NCBI RefSeq assembly: GCF_044987625.1
Contig: NZ_JBJDSB010000002.1
Location: 496,001 to 560,000 of the forward strand
DNA: 64,000 nucleotides
Direction: 5' to 3'
DNA from: Desulfobaculum sp044987625
GTDB lineage: Bacteria > Desulfobacterota > Desulfovibrionia > Desulfovibrionales > Desulfovibrionaceae
Made by a program: the position numbers and the translations under genes. Every line of letters begins with the position of its first letter. Positions within the stretch are counted from its first letter, which is position 1. Under the pieces are notes generated by a model that was not told the origin of the DNA, did no database searches, and saw nothing but the letters and a program-made list of their open reading frames with translations. This document shows positions 17,371 to 25,712 of the stretch, piece by piece.

Positions 17371-18099
17371 CTAGTCCCCGTGGGTATGGGGCATGGTGCC
17401 GTGGGTGTGGGCGTGGATGTGCTGGTGGGTGTGGGTTTCGCCGTCAAAGGCGATGCGCCCGTCCTTCATGGCGTAGATGTCATGGGTAGTGCGGGCCAAA
17501 AAGTCCCAGTCGTGGGAGATAATGACCAGCGCCTTGTTGAGGTCCGCCAGGATACGCACAAGGCGCTCACGCGTGTCCACGTCCAGCGCGTTTGTTGGCT
17601 CATCAAGGAGCAGGGCTTCCGGCTCCATGGCAAGGACGGACGCCAGCGAGACGAGCTTTTTTTCACCGCCCGAGAGCTTGTGCGTCACGCGGTCCTCAAA
17701 GCCGCCAAGGCCAAGGGTGCGCAGGGTGCGCTGGGCGATGGCGCGGGCTTCGTCGGTGGTTTTGCCCATGTTCAGCGGGCCGAAGGCGACGTCCTCAATA
17801 ACGGTGGGAAAGATGAGCTGGTCGTCCGCGTCCTGAAACAGCAGGCCCACGGCGCAGCGTAGGCGCTGCTGGATGTCCGGCGCGTTCACGGGCTGGCCCT
17901 TGAAAAAGACACGGCCCTGCGTTGGCTGGATGAGACCCATCAGGATGTGCGCCATGGTGGTTTTGCCTGTGCCGTTGGGACCGATGATGCCAAAGCGGTC
18001 ACCGGGGCGCAGGCAGAAGTTGAGGCCGGAGAGAATCTCGGGCTGAGCGGGGTAGCCGAAGTGGATGTCCTTGAGTTCAAAAAGCGGCGCGGCAGTCAT
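17371..18099 (-). CDS. cbiO: Cobalt/nickel ECF transporter ATPase with His-rich tail
   Basis: This is the A component of an energy-coupling-factor importer for Co2+ or Ni2+. The 242 residues include Walker A GPNGTGKT (40-47), the signature LSGGEKK (142-148) and Walker B ALLLDEP (162-168). The C-terminus carries eight histidines between residues 223 and 240 in an alternating HTHQHIHAHTH pattern, a probable metal-binding tail. The gene overlaps cbiQ by 4 bases. Metal specificity (cobalt or nickel) cannot be decided from the ATPase, but cbiK downstream favours cobalt. Confidence 0.9.
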   Translation of the reverse strand: MTAAPLFELKDIHFGYPAQPEILSGLNFCLRPGDRFGIIGPNGTGKTTMAHILMGLIQPTQGRVFFKGQPVNAPDIQQRLRCAVGLLFQDADDQLIFPTVIEDVAFGPLNMGKTTDEARAIAQRTLRTLGLGGFEDRVTHKLSGGEKKLVSLASVLAMEPEALLLDEPTNALDVDTRERLVRILADLNKALVIISHDWDFLARTTHDIYAMKDGRIAFDGETHTHQHIHAHTHGTMPHTHGD

Positions 18100-18851
18100 G
18101 GGATGAGCAGTTCTCCGGCGGCAAGGGCGCAGGTCAGGGCCAGCATGAGGGCGAGGAAGACGACATCCCGCGTGGTCATGGCAAGGCCGTTAAGAGAGTG
18201 GAACGCGCCGTTGAAGCCGCGGCAGACCATGGCCTGATACACGCGCTCCGAGCGGTCGAGACTGCGGACAAGGACCATGCCGAGCAGTGAGGCGTAGGCG
18301 CGGTAGGTGTGCATATTGGTGCGCGGGGTAAAGCCGCGGACCTTCATGGCGGCGCTCAGGCGCTGGAATTCCTTGGCGATGATAAATATCTGCCTGTAGG
18401 TGAAAATGAGCAGCCAGCCGAGTTTTTGCGGCACATGTAGCTTGCGCAGGGCATGCCCCAACGCAGGCACGGGCGTGGTGGCGATGAGCGCCGTCAGCAC
18501 AAGGATGATGGCGTTGGATTTGATGGTGATGCGCGTGGTGAGGTTGATGGCCTCCTGCGTGGCCGTAAAGCCCAGCACCGAGAACACGGGTGTTCCCGGC
18601 ATGGAGAAGGGCACCACAATCCACAGCAGCAGGATAAAGATATTCACCGCCAGCAGGCGCTTTAAAACCGCCCGCAGCGGCAACCCTCCGGAGAGCAGAA
18701 CCACCGCGCCAAGGCCAAGGGCTGCAAGGAGCACCGGAAACTGTTGGCATACGGCCACCACGCAGGAAAAGGCCGTGGCCGCGCAGATTTTGGCGCGGGG
18801 GTCCAGCGTGTGCAAGGGGGACGAGCCGTAGGCGAAACGTTCGTCCAGCAT
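18096..18851 (-). CDS. cbiQ: Cobalt/nickel ECF transporter transmembrane protein
   Basis: This is the T component of the same importer. The 251-residue membrane protein starts MLDERFAYGSSPLHTLDPRAK, the standard CbiQ N-terminus. It has about five or six spans and two coupling motifs with the Ala-x-x-Arg-Gly pattern (AMKVRG and AMVCRG) that contact the ATPases. It overlaps cbiO by 4 bases and follows the NikL-like gene by 6 bases, so the three genes are one operon. Confidence 0.92.
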   Translation of the reverse strand: MLDERFAYGSSPLHTLDPRAKICAATAFSCVVAVCQQFPVLLAALGLGAVVLLSGGLPLRAVLKRLLAVNIFILLLWIVVPFSMPGTPVFSVLGFTATQEAINLTTRITIKSNAIILVLTALIATTPVPALGHALRKLHVPQKLGWLLIFTYRQIFIIAKEFQRLSAAMKVRGFTPRTNMHTYRAYASLLGMVLVRSLDRSERVYQAMVCRGFNGAFHSLNGLAMTTRDVVFLALMLALTCALAAGELLIP

Positions 18852-18857
18852 GGGGCG

Positions 18858-19496
18858 CTAGCTCCGCTTCCTGCTGGCGACCAGCGCGCCAACGCCAAAC
18901 AGGCCAAAGATGTAGCCGATGCCGCCAAAGATATCCGCCATGGACGGACCGGACGTCTCCTGCGCGGCAAGGCGTTTGGCAATGGGCGCCAGCTTGCGGT
19001 CCACAGCGCGCTCGACGATGCGCTCCAGAGCGGCCTCGCTCACGCTGAGGTGCGAGTTGTGCCCGCCGGGGGCGACCGGCGCGGGCTCGGCGTCCGTAAT
19101 GGGCGTGGAGGGGGCAACCTCCTGCCAATCCTTCGCGCCGAGGTATTCGTCGGCGGCAATGACCCATTCCCCGGCGTGGCCGGTTCCGGCATTCAGCTTG
19201 AGTCGCAGGTCCATACGCTGTTTGGCGGCCTGCGGCGGCACGGGGAAGGAGAACAGCCCTGCGTCGTCCGTTGTGCCGGTGAGCAGGGTTTCGCCGGTTT
19301 TGGCGTTGGAGACCGTAACCGTGCTGCGGCGGGCCTTTTTGCCGCCGCTGAATGTGCTTTCGGTATGGATGACGCCGTCTTCCTCCCACGCGAAGATGGT
19401 CACCCTGTGCGCGAAGCTGGGGGCGGCCAGTGCAATGACAAAAAGACACGTGAGAAGCGGGGCCAAAAGCCGGGTGCGGAGAGATAAGTGGCGCAA
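18858..19496 (-). CDS. NikL-like accessory protein of the metal importer
   Basis: The 212-residue protein has a signal peptide ending in SFA, so the mature N-terminus would be AHRV. An exposed histidine there is reminiscent of metal-binding N-termini in NikL/CbiM-type components. A beta-rich periplasmic domain follows, then a helix and a single membrane anchor near residues 189-207, ending RKRS. Such proteins replace CbiN in many nickel/cobalt ECF systems. The start is a TTG at 19496 with GGAGG six bases upstream. The substrate-specific CbiM/NikM partner is not next to it in this window. Confidence 0.78.
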   Translation of the reverse strand: MRHLSLRTRLLAPLLTCLFVIALAAPSFAHRVTIFAWEEDGVIHTESTFSGGKKARRSTVTVSNAKTGETLLTGTTDDAGLFSFPVPPQAAKQRMDLRLKLNAGTGHAGEWVIAADEYLGAKDWQEVAPSTPITDAEPAPVAPGGHNSHLSVSEAALERIVERAVDRKLAPIAKRLAAQETSGPSMADIFGGIGYIFGLFGVGALVASRKRS

Positions 19497-19507
19497 GGGA
19501 TGCCTCC

Positions 19508-19623
19508 GGGACTAAGCGTGGGCGGAACTGGTGTCCCGCAAGAACGGCCTTTGTCGTAATATATTTTTGGTAAATGTGCTACACCTTGCGCGTGAAAATC
19601 CGGCAAGGAGTGCGCTTAGTCCC
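19508..19623 (-). ncRNA. Candidate structured 5-prime leader of the cobalt/nickel importer operon
   Basis: On the coding (minus) strand a 116-base segment is closed by a perfect 11-bp stem, GGGACTAAGCG (19613-19623) with CGCTTAGTCCC (19508-19518). The second arm abuts the GGAGG ribosome binding site (19503-19507) of the NikL-like gene. Inside are two smaller stems: CCTTGC/GCAAGG (19584-19589 with 19603-19608) and GCGGGA/TTCCGC (19522-19527 with 19534-19539). The layout suits a metal- or cofactor-responsive translational switch. I do not recognise the conserved core of the cobalamin or NiCo riboswitches. The AT-rich centre could instead be a promoter. Confidence 0.45.
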
Positions 19624-19723
19624 CGCCAGTAAAGGGTTTTGGGGCGCAAATTGGTGTCTAGGCATAAAAATGAGGGGGCGTGGGCGGGCGCGTTTGGCGT
19701 GAGGCGGCGCGGCAAACAGGAAC

Positions 19724-19758
19724 AAAAAAACGCGGCGCATGGAGAACCATGCGCCGCG
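19724..19758 (-). terminator. Rho-independent terminator after the cyclic-nucleotide-binding gene
   Basis: A perfect 12-bp stem (CGCGGCGCATGG and its complement, 4-base loop) is followed by seven Ts on the minus strand. It ends the Mrp/cNMP transcript before the metal importer operon begins. The rest of the 309-base gap (19497-19805) holds only the candidate leader. Confidence 0.92.
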
Positions 19759-19805
19759 TGGCGTGCAGTCTGTGGCGTCAGGCAAGGCCGCGACGCCGCT
19801 GTCCG

Positions 19806-20285
19806 CTAGTCGTCCATGGAGGACAGGTCGGGATGGCGGGACAGGATTTTCATGAACTGCTCACTGCGGTAGTCCAGACGGCGGCGGACCAGCATGAACA
19901 GGCGGTTCATGAGGCGGTAGCCGAGGTCGTGGTTTTCGTCCATGAGGGCGCGCAGGCCGTCGCCGGGGAAGGCGATGACTTCCGTCGGTTCGGTGGCGCG
20001 GGCGCGCATGGTGTGGCTGTAGCTGGGCACCAGCGCGTACCAGCCGAACAGGTAGCCCGGCTTCAGGGACGCGAGGGAGATGGTGACATCTTCGCTGATG
20101 TCGCCTTCCAGCAGGGCCTTGCCGGAGCGCAGGATGTAGAAGTCATCTGCCGGTGCGTCGGACTCGTAGATGACCTCGTCGGCCTTGTAGTTCTCCAGCT
20201 TGGCCAGCGGCAGCATCTTTTCAAGGGCATCGTCACCAAGGCCTTGCAGCATGGGGACGTTTTTCAGATCGCTCAGCGTAATCAT
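19806..20285 (-). CDS. Stand-alone cyclic nucleotide-binding domain protein
   Basis: The 159-residue product is a single CRP-type cNMP-binding domain (about 12-125) with the beta-roll phrases DDFYILRSGKALLEGD and PGYLFGWYALV. The short helical tail (RLMNRLFMLVRRRLDY) follows the domain, and no DNA-binding helix-turn-helix is present. It cannot act as a classical CRP regulator. It lies 33 bases after the last Mrp gene and is probably co-transcribed, so it may sense a ligand for the antiporter or act as a small adaptor. The ligand is unknown: the phosphate-binding loop is not the full cAMP consensus. Confidence 0.8.
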   Translation of the reverse strand: MITLSDLKNVPMLQGLGDDALEKMLPLAKLENYKADEVIYESDAPADDFYILRSGKALLEGDISEDVTISLASLKPGYLFGWYALVPSYSHTMRARATEPTEVIAFPGDGLRALMDENHDLGYRLMNRLFMLVRRRLDYRSEQFMKILSRHPDLSSMDD

Positions 20286-20318
20286 ATCTGTAACCTCGAT
20301 GGTCGTGGTTATCGGATG

Positions 20319-22070
20319 TTATCGGTTCAGCATGAAGACGATAATCCCAAACAGGTACAGCAGGGATACCGCCACGGAGAGGCCGATGGGCGACACTCCG
20401 GCCTTGAACTGCTTGGCCAGCCGCTCGCGCTGCGCCCCGGAGAGCACAGGGTAGAGCACAAGCTGGGTCAGCTTCAGCGGAGCATTCACAAAGAAGCCGT
20501 TGACCAGACCAGTGAGGCCCTTGGCAATGACGTGGTCACACACGGCGTTCAGGCCGTTGAGGACGCTTGCCATCAGCTTGTAGAATGCCCGGCCGCCAAG
20601 GCGCCAGAAGATGTCCGTATCAATCGCGATGGTGTCCGTACGCTTCAGCAGCTTCAGGAACACGAAGAACGCGAGAGCGGACAGCATCAGCAGCTGGAAC
20701 TGCTTGACCACGCCGCCGAAGGTGTACGGCTCATGCGCGGGCATGTCGAAGGGCAGGATGGCATACAGCGGATCGGGGTACACGCCAAGGAAGATGCACA
20801 GGAAGGCCATGATGCCCATGGCAACCAGCATCGTCTTGTGCGGCGGCTCGCCCGGTCGCAGTCCCCTGTCCTGGTTAAAGAACACAAAGTAGGGGAACTT
20901 GATGCCCGCGTGCAGGAACACGCCCGCGGAGGCAACCTCAAGCACCAGCCATGCCCACGTGAAGTGCTCGTGCACTGCCGCGTCAATGATTAGGGGCTTG
21001 GAGGTGTAGCCGCTGGTGAACGGCACGGACGAAATCGCCAGCGCGCCGATTGTGCCGAATATCATTGTCCATGGCATGGTCTTGTACAGACCGCCAAGCT
21101 CGGTGCATTTGCTCTTGCCGGTCATGTAGAGCACGCTGCCCGCGCTCATCCACAAGAGAGACTTGTAGATGATGTGACAGAAGGCGTGCGCCGCTGCGCC
21201 GTTCAGGGACATGGCGGTGCCGATGCCCACGCCGCAAATCATGAAGCCCACCTGGTTGATGATGGAGTAGGCAAGAATGCGGCGCATGTCGTTTTCGAGC
21301 AGGGCGTACATGATGCCGTACAGGGCCATGATGCAGCCGATGACAATGAGCACCTCATACCCGGCGTAGCCGCGGATGAGGGTGTAGACGGAGGTTTTGG
21401 TGGTGTACGCCGACAGGATGAGGCCGCCGGTGACGGTGGCTTCGGGGTAGGCGTCGGACAGCCACGCGTGGAAAGGCGGAGCCGCAGCGTTCACAAGGAT
21501 GCCGAACAGGATGAGGTACGAGGCCCAGCCGCGCACCGCAAAGTGTTCAAACGCCACGGAGCCTGTGCCCTGCACGTGCATCACAATACCCGCCAGCAGG
21601 ACCAGCCCACCAAACAGGTGCATCAGCACGTAGCGGAAACCGGCGCCGTAGGCCTTCTTCGTTCTGCGGGCCAGAATGAGGAAGGTGGACGTCACGGCCA
21701 TCCACTCCCAGAAGAAGTAGAGCGTGACAAGGTCGCCGGCAAAGACCACGCCAAGCGCGCCGCCCATGTAGCCCAGTGCAGCCATGTGCTGCTGGTTGTC
21801 CTTCAGGTAGAAGGCATACAGGAAGGCCGCAAAGCCGTTCAGCGTGAAGACATAGCCGAAGATTTTGGACAGCTTGTCAACGCGCAGCAGCGTCAGGTCG
21901 TACCCGAAGAAGTGCACCCCCAGGTATTCTCCGTAGGGCAGCTGTGTGATCACCCAGAACGCCAGTGCCGGAAGAAGGCACACGTACAGGCTTTTCATCT
22001 TGCCCCGGAAGAACGGCACGAGAGTCGCGCCGAGGATGAGTATCGAGAACGGGGGGATGTTAGCGATCAT
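20319..22070 (-). CDS. MrpD-like proton/cation antiporter subunit (third copy)
   Basis: This is a 583-residue polytopic membrane protein of the NuoL/M/N-MrpA/D family. The TM5-type glutamate is Glu122 (FWEWMAV) and the TM8-type lysine is Lys225 (AYTTKTSVY). The usual TM7 lysine, five residues before PFHAWL, is Asn194 here, unlike in the two sister subunits. A C-terminal extension with extra helices makes it longer than a normal MrpD. It overlaps the small-subunit gene by 11 bases and ends the Mrp operon. It probably forms one of three antiporter-like channels in the complex. Confidence 0.85.
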   Translation of the reverse strand: MIANIPPFSILILGATLVPFFRGKMKSLYVCLLPALAFWVITQLPYGEYLGVHFFGYDLTLLRVDKLSKIFGYVFTLNGFAAFLYAFYLKDNQQHMAALGYMGGALGVVFAGDLVTLYFFWEWMAVTSTFLILARRTKKAYGAGFRYVLMHLFGGLVLLAGIVMHVQGTGSVAFEHFAVRGWASYLILFGILVNAAAPPFHAWLSDAYPEATVTGGLILSAYTTKTSVYTLIRGYAGYEVLIVIGCIMALYGIMYALLENDMRRILAYSIINQVGFMICGVGIGTAMSLNGAAAHAFCHIIYKSLLWMSAGSVLYMTGKSKCTELGGLYKTMPWTMIFGTIGALAISSVPFTSGYTSKPLIIDAAVHEHFTWAWLVLEVASAGVFLHAGIKFPYFVFFNQDRGLRPGEPPHKTMLVAMGIMAFLCIFLGVYPDPLYAILPFDMPAHEPYTFGGVVKQFQLLMLSALAFFVFLKLLKRTDTIAIDTDIFWRLGGRAFYKLMASVLNGLNAVCDHVIAKGLTGLVNGFFVNAPLKLTQLVLYPVLSGAQRERLAKQFKAGVSPIGLSVAVSLLYLFGIIVFMLNR

Positions 22071-22311
22071 AAAAATCCTCCCTCACCTTGAGCACGTAGC
22101 CCATGAGTTTCGCGAGGACAATCAGCACCGCGCAGGACCCGAAGCCGAGTAGCGCAGAGAACCCGAAGAAGTTGTCCCAGCCAAAGTGGCCGTGAACATG
22201 GGCGATGGGTTCCAGAACCAGCGTCAGGGCGCAGGTGCCGTACAGGAGCTTCCACAGAAGCTTCCTGTTTTTGTCATGGTCGAACCAGTCGAATTCTTTC
22301 TTTTGGCTCAT
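22060..22311 (-). CDS. Small two-helix membrane protein of the Mrp operon
   Basis: The 83-residue protein has a charged N-terminus (MSQKKEFDWFDHDKNRK) and two hydrophobic segments. The frame extends upstream, but the ATG at 22311 has GAGGG six bases ahead and starts right after the previous gene. It sits between two MrpD-like genes with an 11-base overlap into the next. It is probably an accessory subunit of the antiporter. I do not recognise a named family. The histidine-containing loop IAHVHGHFG joins the two helices. Confidence 0.72.
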   Translation of the reverse strand: MSQKKEFDWFDHDKNRKLLWKLLYGTCALTLVLEPIAHVHGHFGWDNFFGFSALLGFGSCAVLIVLAKLMGYVLKVREDFYDR

Positions 22312-22325
22312 TATCGTCCCTCTCC

Positions 22326-23807
22326 TTAGGGGGTCACGCCCACGGCCAGCTTGGCCAGGTTCATGAACACGTCGGGGTAGAAGAAGAGCCCAATGGAGCA
22401 CGCCGCTGTGATGACAAGGGGTGCCACGCACTGGATTGGCGCTTCCTTGACGCCCTCATTGAACATGCATTCATCAGCCGTGCAGAAGAACGCCTTGTAG
22501 ACGATGGGCAGGAAGTAGGCCGCGTTCAGCAGCGAGCTGACCAGCAGCACCACCATGAACGGCCACTGTCCGGCTTCTATGGTGCCTTGCAGCAGGTACC
22601 ACTTGGAGAAGAAGCCGCCAGTGGGCGGAATGCCGATGACGGACAGCGAGCCGATAAGGAACGCCGCCATGGTCACGGGCATGCGCTTGCCGATGCCCAC
22701 CATCTCGCTGATGTTCTTCTTGCCCGCGCCAACAAAAATGGCGCCGGCGCACATGAAGAGCGTAATCTTACCGAAGGCGTGCATGGCAATATGCACGCTG
22801 CCGCCAATGAGCGCTTTCGGGGCCAACAGGCCAAGGCCGAGGACGATGTAGGACAACTGGCCAATGGTCGAGAAGGCCAGCCGCCGTTTGAGTCCGTCCT
22901 GCGACAGCGCTATGAGCGAGGCTGTGATGATGGTCACACTTGCCGCCGTGCAGATAAACCACGACAGGTTCATCTGGGCCAGCAGGTCTACGCCGAACAC
23001 TCCGGTGATGACGCGCAGCACGGAGAACGCACCAACCTTAACAACCGCCACTGCGTGCAGCAGGGCCGAAACAGGCGTGGGCGCCACCATGGCTGCGGGC
23101 AGCCAGGAGTGGAACGGCATGATGCCGACCTTGGCGAAACCGAACAGGAACATCACCAGCAAGGTGGTGGCCATGGTCGGGGTGACGTGACCGGCAAGGA
23201 AGCCGCCGGGACCGAAGTCCAGCGTGCCCGCCTGGAAGTAGGCGACCAGCATGGCCGGAAGCGCCAGACCGATGGACGTGCCCATGATGTAGAGCAGGTA
23301 CTTGCGGCCGGAGGCGCGGGCTTCGGGGTCCTGATGGTGCGTGACCAAGGGGTACGTGCTCAGGGAGAGAATCTCGTAGAACATGTACATGGTCAGCAGG
23401 TTGGCGGAGAAGGCCACACCAATGGTGGAGGACAGCGCCAGCGCAAAGAACGCGAAGTAGCGCGTCTGGCTGTGCTCGTGCTCCGCACGCATGTAGCCGA
23501 TGGAGTAGATGGAGGTCAGAATCCACAAGGACGAGGAGACCAGCGCGAACATCAGGCCAAAGGCGTCAACCTTAAAGGCCAGCGGTACGCCGGGCAGCAC
23601 CTCGAACATGGTGTATGTAAACTGAACGCCGTCCAGCACGGCCGGCACCATGGATGCCACGATGGCCAGCTTGATGGCTCCCGCAATAAACGTCCATGCC
23701 TCACGCGCGTTGGGCGATTTGCCGCACGACGCGATGATGGGCATGACCGCCAGGGAGACCAGAACGGCGATGAGCGGTCTGACAGAGACTATAGTTTCAT
23801 AGTGCAT
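22326..23807 (-). CDS. MrpD/NuoN-like antiporter subunit (second copy)
   Basis: This is a 493-residue polytopic proton-conducting subunit. It has Glu145 in MYMFYEILSLS, Lys226 in FGFAKVGIMPFHSWLP and Lys257 in HAVAVVKVGAFS, the charged residues expected in the half-channels. It follows the first MrpD gene by 9 bases. Two or more D-type subunits in series are seen in membrane-bound hydrogenase and related Mrp-derived complexes. The C-terminal loop has two cysteines (CTADEC) of unknown meaning. Confidence 0.9.
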   Translation of the reverse strand: MHYETIVSVRPLIAVLVSLAVMPIIASCGKSPNAREAWTFIAGAIKLAIVASMVPAVLDGVQFTYTMFEVLPGVPLAFKVDAFGLMFALVSSSLWILTSIYSIGYMRAEHEHSQTRYFAFFALALSSTIGVAFSANLLTMYMFYEILSLSTYPLVTHHQDPEARASGRKYLLYIMGTSIGLALPAMLVAYFQAGTLDFGPGGFLAGHVTPTMATTLLVMFLFGFAKVGIMPFHSWLPAAMVAPTPVSALLHAVAVVKVGAFSVLRVITGVFGVDLLAQMNLSWFICTAASVTIITASLIALSQDGLKRRLAFSTIGQLSYIVLGLGLLAPKALIGGSVHIAMHAFGKITLFMCAGAIFVGAGKKNISEMVGIGKRMPVTMAAFLIGSLSVIGIPPTGGFFSKWYLLQGTIEAGQWPFMVVLLVSSLLNAAYFLPIVYKAFFCTADECMFNEGVKEAPIQCVAPLVITAACSIGLFFYPDVFMNLAKLAVGVTP

Positions 23808-23816
23808 ACGAGTCCC

Positions 23817-25316
23817 CTAGGCGATGTTGGCCGGAATGGCGAAGTCGATGACGCGGGTGACGATGTCGCCGGAGTACAGGCCCAGCACGATGAGGCCCAC
23901 TGCCACCAGAAGCAGCGGAACCACCATGCTCCACGGCGCGTCCTTGATGGGCTGCGGCGCAGGGCCGTGGCCGTGTTCATGACCGTGACCTTCGGCGAAC
24001 GGCTCAAAGTAGGCGATCTCGAATATTCTGAAGAACATGACAACGTTCATCAGGCTCGACAGAATGAGTGCGGCCACAAAGCCGTAGTGATTGGCCTCTA
24101 GGCCGCCGAGGATGAGATACCACTTGGAGAAGAAGCCGCAGGTCGGCGGCACGCCAATCATGGCCAGCGCGGCGATGACAAAGGCCGTCATGGTGAACGG
24201 CTGTGTGCGGAACAGCCCCTTCAGGTTGTCGAAGTGGGTGTTCTCGTGGCGGTAGGCAATGCAGCCAACGCACAGGAACACGCACAGCGTCATCACGGCG
24301 TCGTTGACGATGTGCAGGATGGAGCCGGACATGCCGATACGGTTGCCGAGCCATGCGCCGCCGACCATGTAGCCAACCTCGGAGATGAGGATGAAGGTCA
24401 GCATGCGCTTGAGGTCGCGGCTGGACAGGGCAAAGAAGGCACCTGCCATCATGGCGATGACCGCCAGCCAGACGATAGCGCGGCTCACCTCGGGCGAGGA
24501 GAACACGAACTCGGGCTGGAACACGGTCAGCATCATGCGGATCATCACGTAGACCATGACTTTGGTGGTCATGGGGGCGATGAGGCTGGATGCCGGGTTG
24601 CCTGCGTCACCGTAGGCGCCGGGCAGCCATGCGTGCATGGGGAAGAACGCCATCTTGGCGAACACACCGGCCAGCACCAAGCCAAAGGCGGCGATGATGG
24701 CGGGGTTGCCATAGAGGTTCGGCAGAATGGTGGCGAGGTCCTGCATGTTGAGGGAGCCGGTCATGATGTACATGTAGCCGACGCCCAGCAGGTAGAACGA
24801 CGCACCCACAGTACCCATAAACAGGTAGCGCAGGGTGGACAGCGGCGCACGGGCGTTGCCCATGGCAAGCAGTGCGTAGCCGGACAGCGCGGCGATCTCG
24901 AGCAGAACGTAGAGGTTGAACGCGTCACCAGTAACGACGATGCCGAGGTGACCGGCCACGGACAACAGGTACAGCGTGTAGAACACGGGGACCTTGCCTT
25001 CGTAGCGGCGCTCGATGTCGGCGCGGGTGGCAATGAGGTTGACGAATCCCAGACCGGCGACGAGCAGCAGGACCAAAGCGTTCAGGTGGTCCACATAGTA
25101 CTCGATGCCGACGGGCGGCGGCCAGCCGCCAAGGCGGTAGCTGAATGGGCCGTCTGCCATCACCTGAGCAAGCAGGCCGATGGCGGAAAGGACGGACACG
25201 CCCAGCGCGGCGACGGCCACGGGGAAGTGGATCCGCCGGCCGAACCATCCGCCGATGGCGACGGCAAAGGCCGACAACAACGGTGCGATGAGTATAAGCG
25301 CAGGATATTGGTTCAT
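23817..25316 (-). CDS. mrpD: Na+/H+ antiporter subunit D
   Basis: This is a 499-residue polytopic membrane protein with the antiporter residues Glu140 (VLLEIAALSGY), Lys221 (FAKMAFFPMHAWLPGAYGDA) and Lys252 (APMTTKVMVYV). It follows mrpC with a TAATG overlap, the standard C-D order of Mrp operons. The loop near residue 440 is histidine-rich (EGHGHEHGHGPAPQ). In Mrp complexes this subunit and MrpA carry the ion paths that exchange Na+ or K+ for H+. Confidence 0.93.
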   Translation of the reverse strand: MNQYPALILIAPLLSAFAVAIGGWFGRRIHFPVAVAALGVSVLSAIGLLAQVMADGPFSYRLGGWPPPVGIEYYVDHLNALVLLLVAGLGFVNLIATRADIERRYEGKVPVFYTLYLLSVAGHLGIVVTGDAFNLYVLLEIAALSGYALLAMGNARAPLSTLRYLFMGTVGASFYLLGVGYMYIMTGSLNMQDLATILPNLYGNPAIIAAFGLVLAGVFAKMAFFPMHAWLPGAYGDAGNPASSLIAPMTTKVMVYVMIRMMLTVFQPEFVFSSPEVSRAIVWLAVIAMMAGAFFALSSRDLKRMLTFILISEVGYMVGGAWLGNRIGMSGSILHIVNDAVMTLCVFLCVGCIAYRHENTHFDNLKGLFRTQPFTMTAFVIAALAMIGVPPTCGFFSKWYLILGGLEANHYGFVAALILSSLMNVVMFFRIFEIAYFEPFAEGHGHEHGHGPAPQPIKDAPWSMVVPLLLVAVGLIVLGLYSGDIVTRVIDFAIPANIA

Positions 25317-25711
25317 TATTCGCTGAGGTGTTTTAAGATTTCGTCTTCTTCCAGCGTCTTGTGCTCTTTATAAATATTGAGCAGAAGCGCCAGTGCCACA
25401 CCGAGGGTCGCCACGGAGACGACGATGGCGGTCAGCATCAGCACGTGAGGCAGCGGGTTGATGTAGTCCGCGGCGTTGACGGCGTGGTTCGTCGCGCCGT
25501 GTGCGTGCTGAAGGATCGGAATCGTCGCGCCCTTTTTCGAGCCGATGGAGACGTAGAACAGGATGATGGAGGTCTGGAAGATGTTCATGCCGATCACCTT
25601 CTTGACCAAGTTGTTCTTTCCAATCATCGCCCATACGCCGATCATCATCAGCACGGTGTACGCCCAGTAGTTGTACTTGGCCGTTATCACGGTTTCGAGC
25701 AGTTCATGCAT
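25316..25711 (-). CDS. mrpC: Na+/H+ antiporter subunit C (NuoK-like)
   Basis: The 131-residue protein has three membrane segments, homologous to NuoK. The conserved core includes GMNIFQTSIILFYVS and HVLMLTAIVVSVATLGVALAL. The frame is open 33 codons further upstream, but the ATG at 25711 follows the mrpB stop by one base and gives the normal N-terminus. It overlaps mrpD by one base. It carries a longer polar loop (GATIPILQHAHGATNHAVNA) than the shortest homologues. Confidence 0.92.
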   Translation of the reverse strand: MHELLETVITAKYNYWAYTVLMMIGVWAMIGKNNLVKKVIGMNIFQTSIILFYVSIGSKKGATIPILQHAHGATNHAVNAADYINPLPHVLMLTAIVVSVATLGVALALLLNIYKEHKTLEEDEILKHLSE

Positions 25712-25712
25712 A

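Noticed and set aside
19508..19623. Cobalamin or NiCo riboswitch
   Set aside because: The structure is promising, but I could not find the conserved core sequences of either class, so I report only an unclassified leader.
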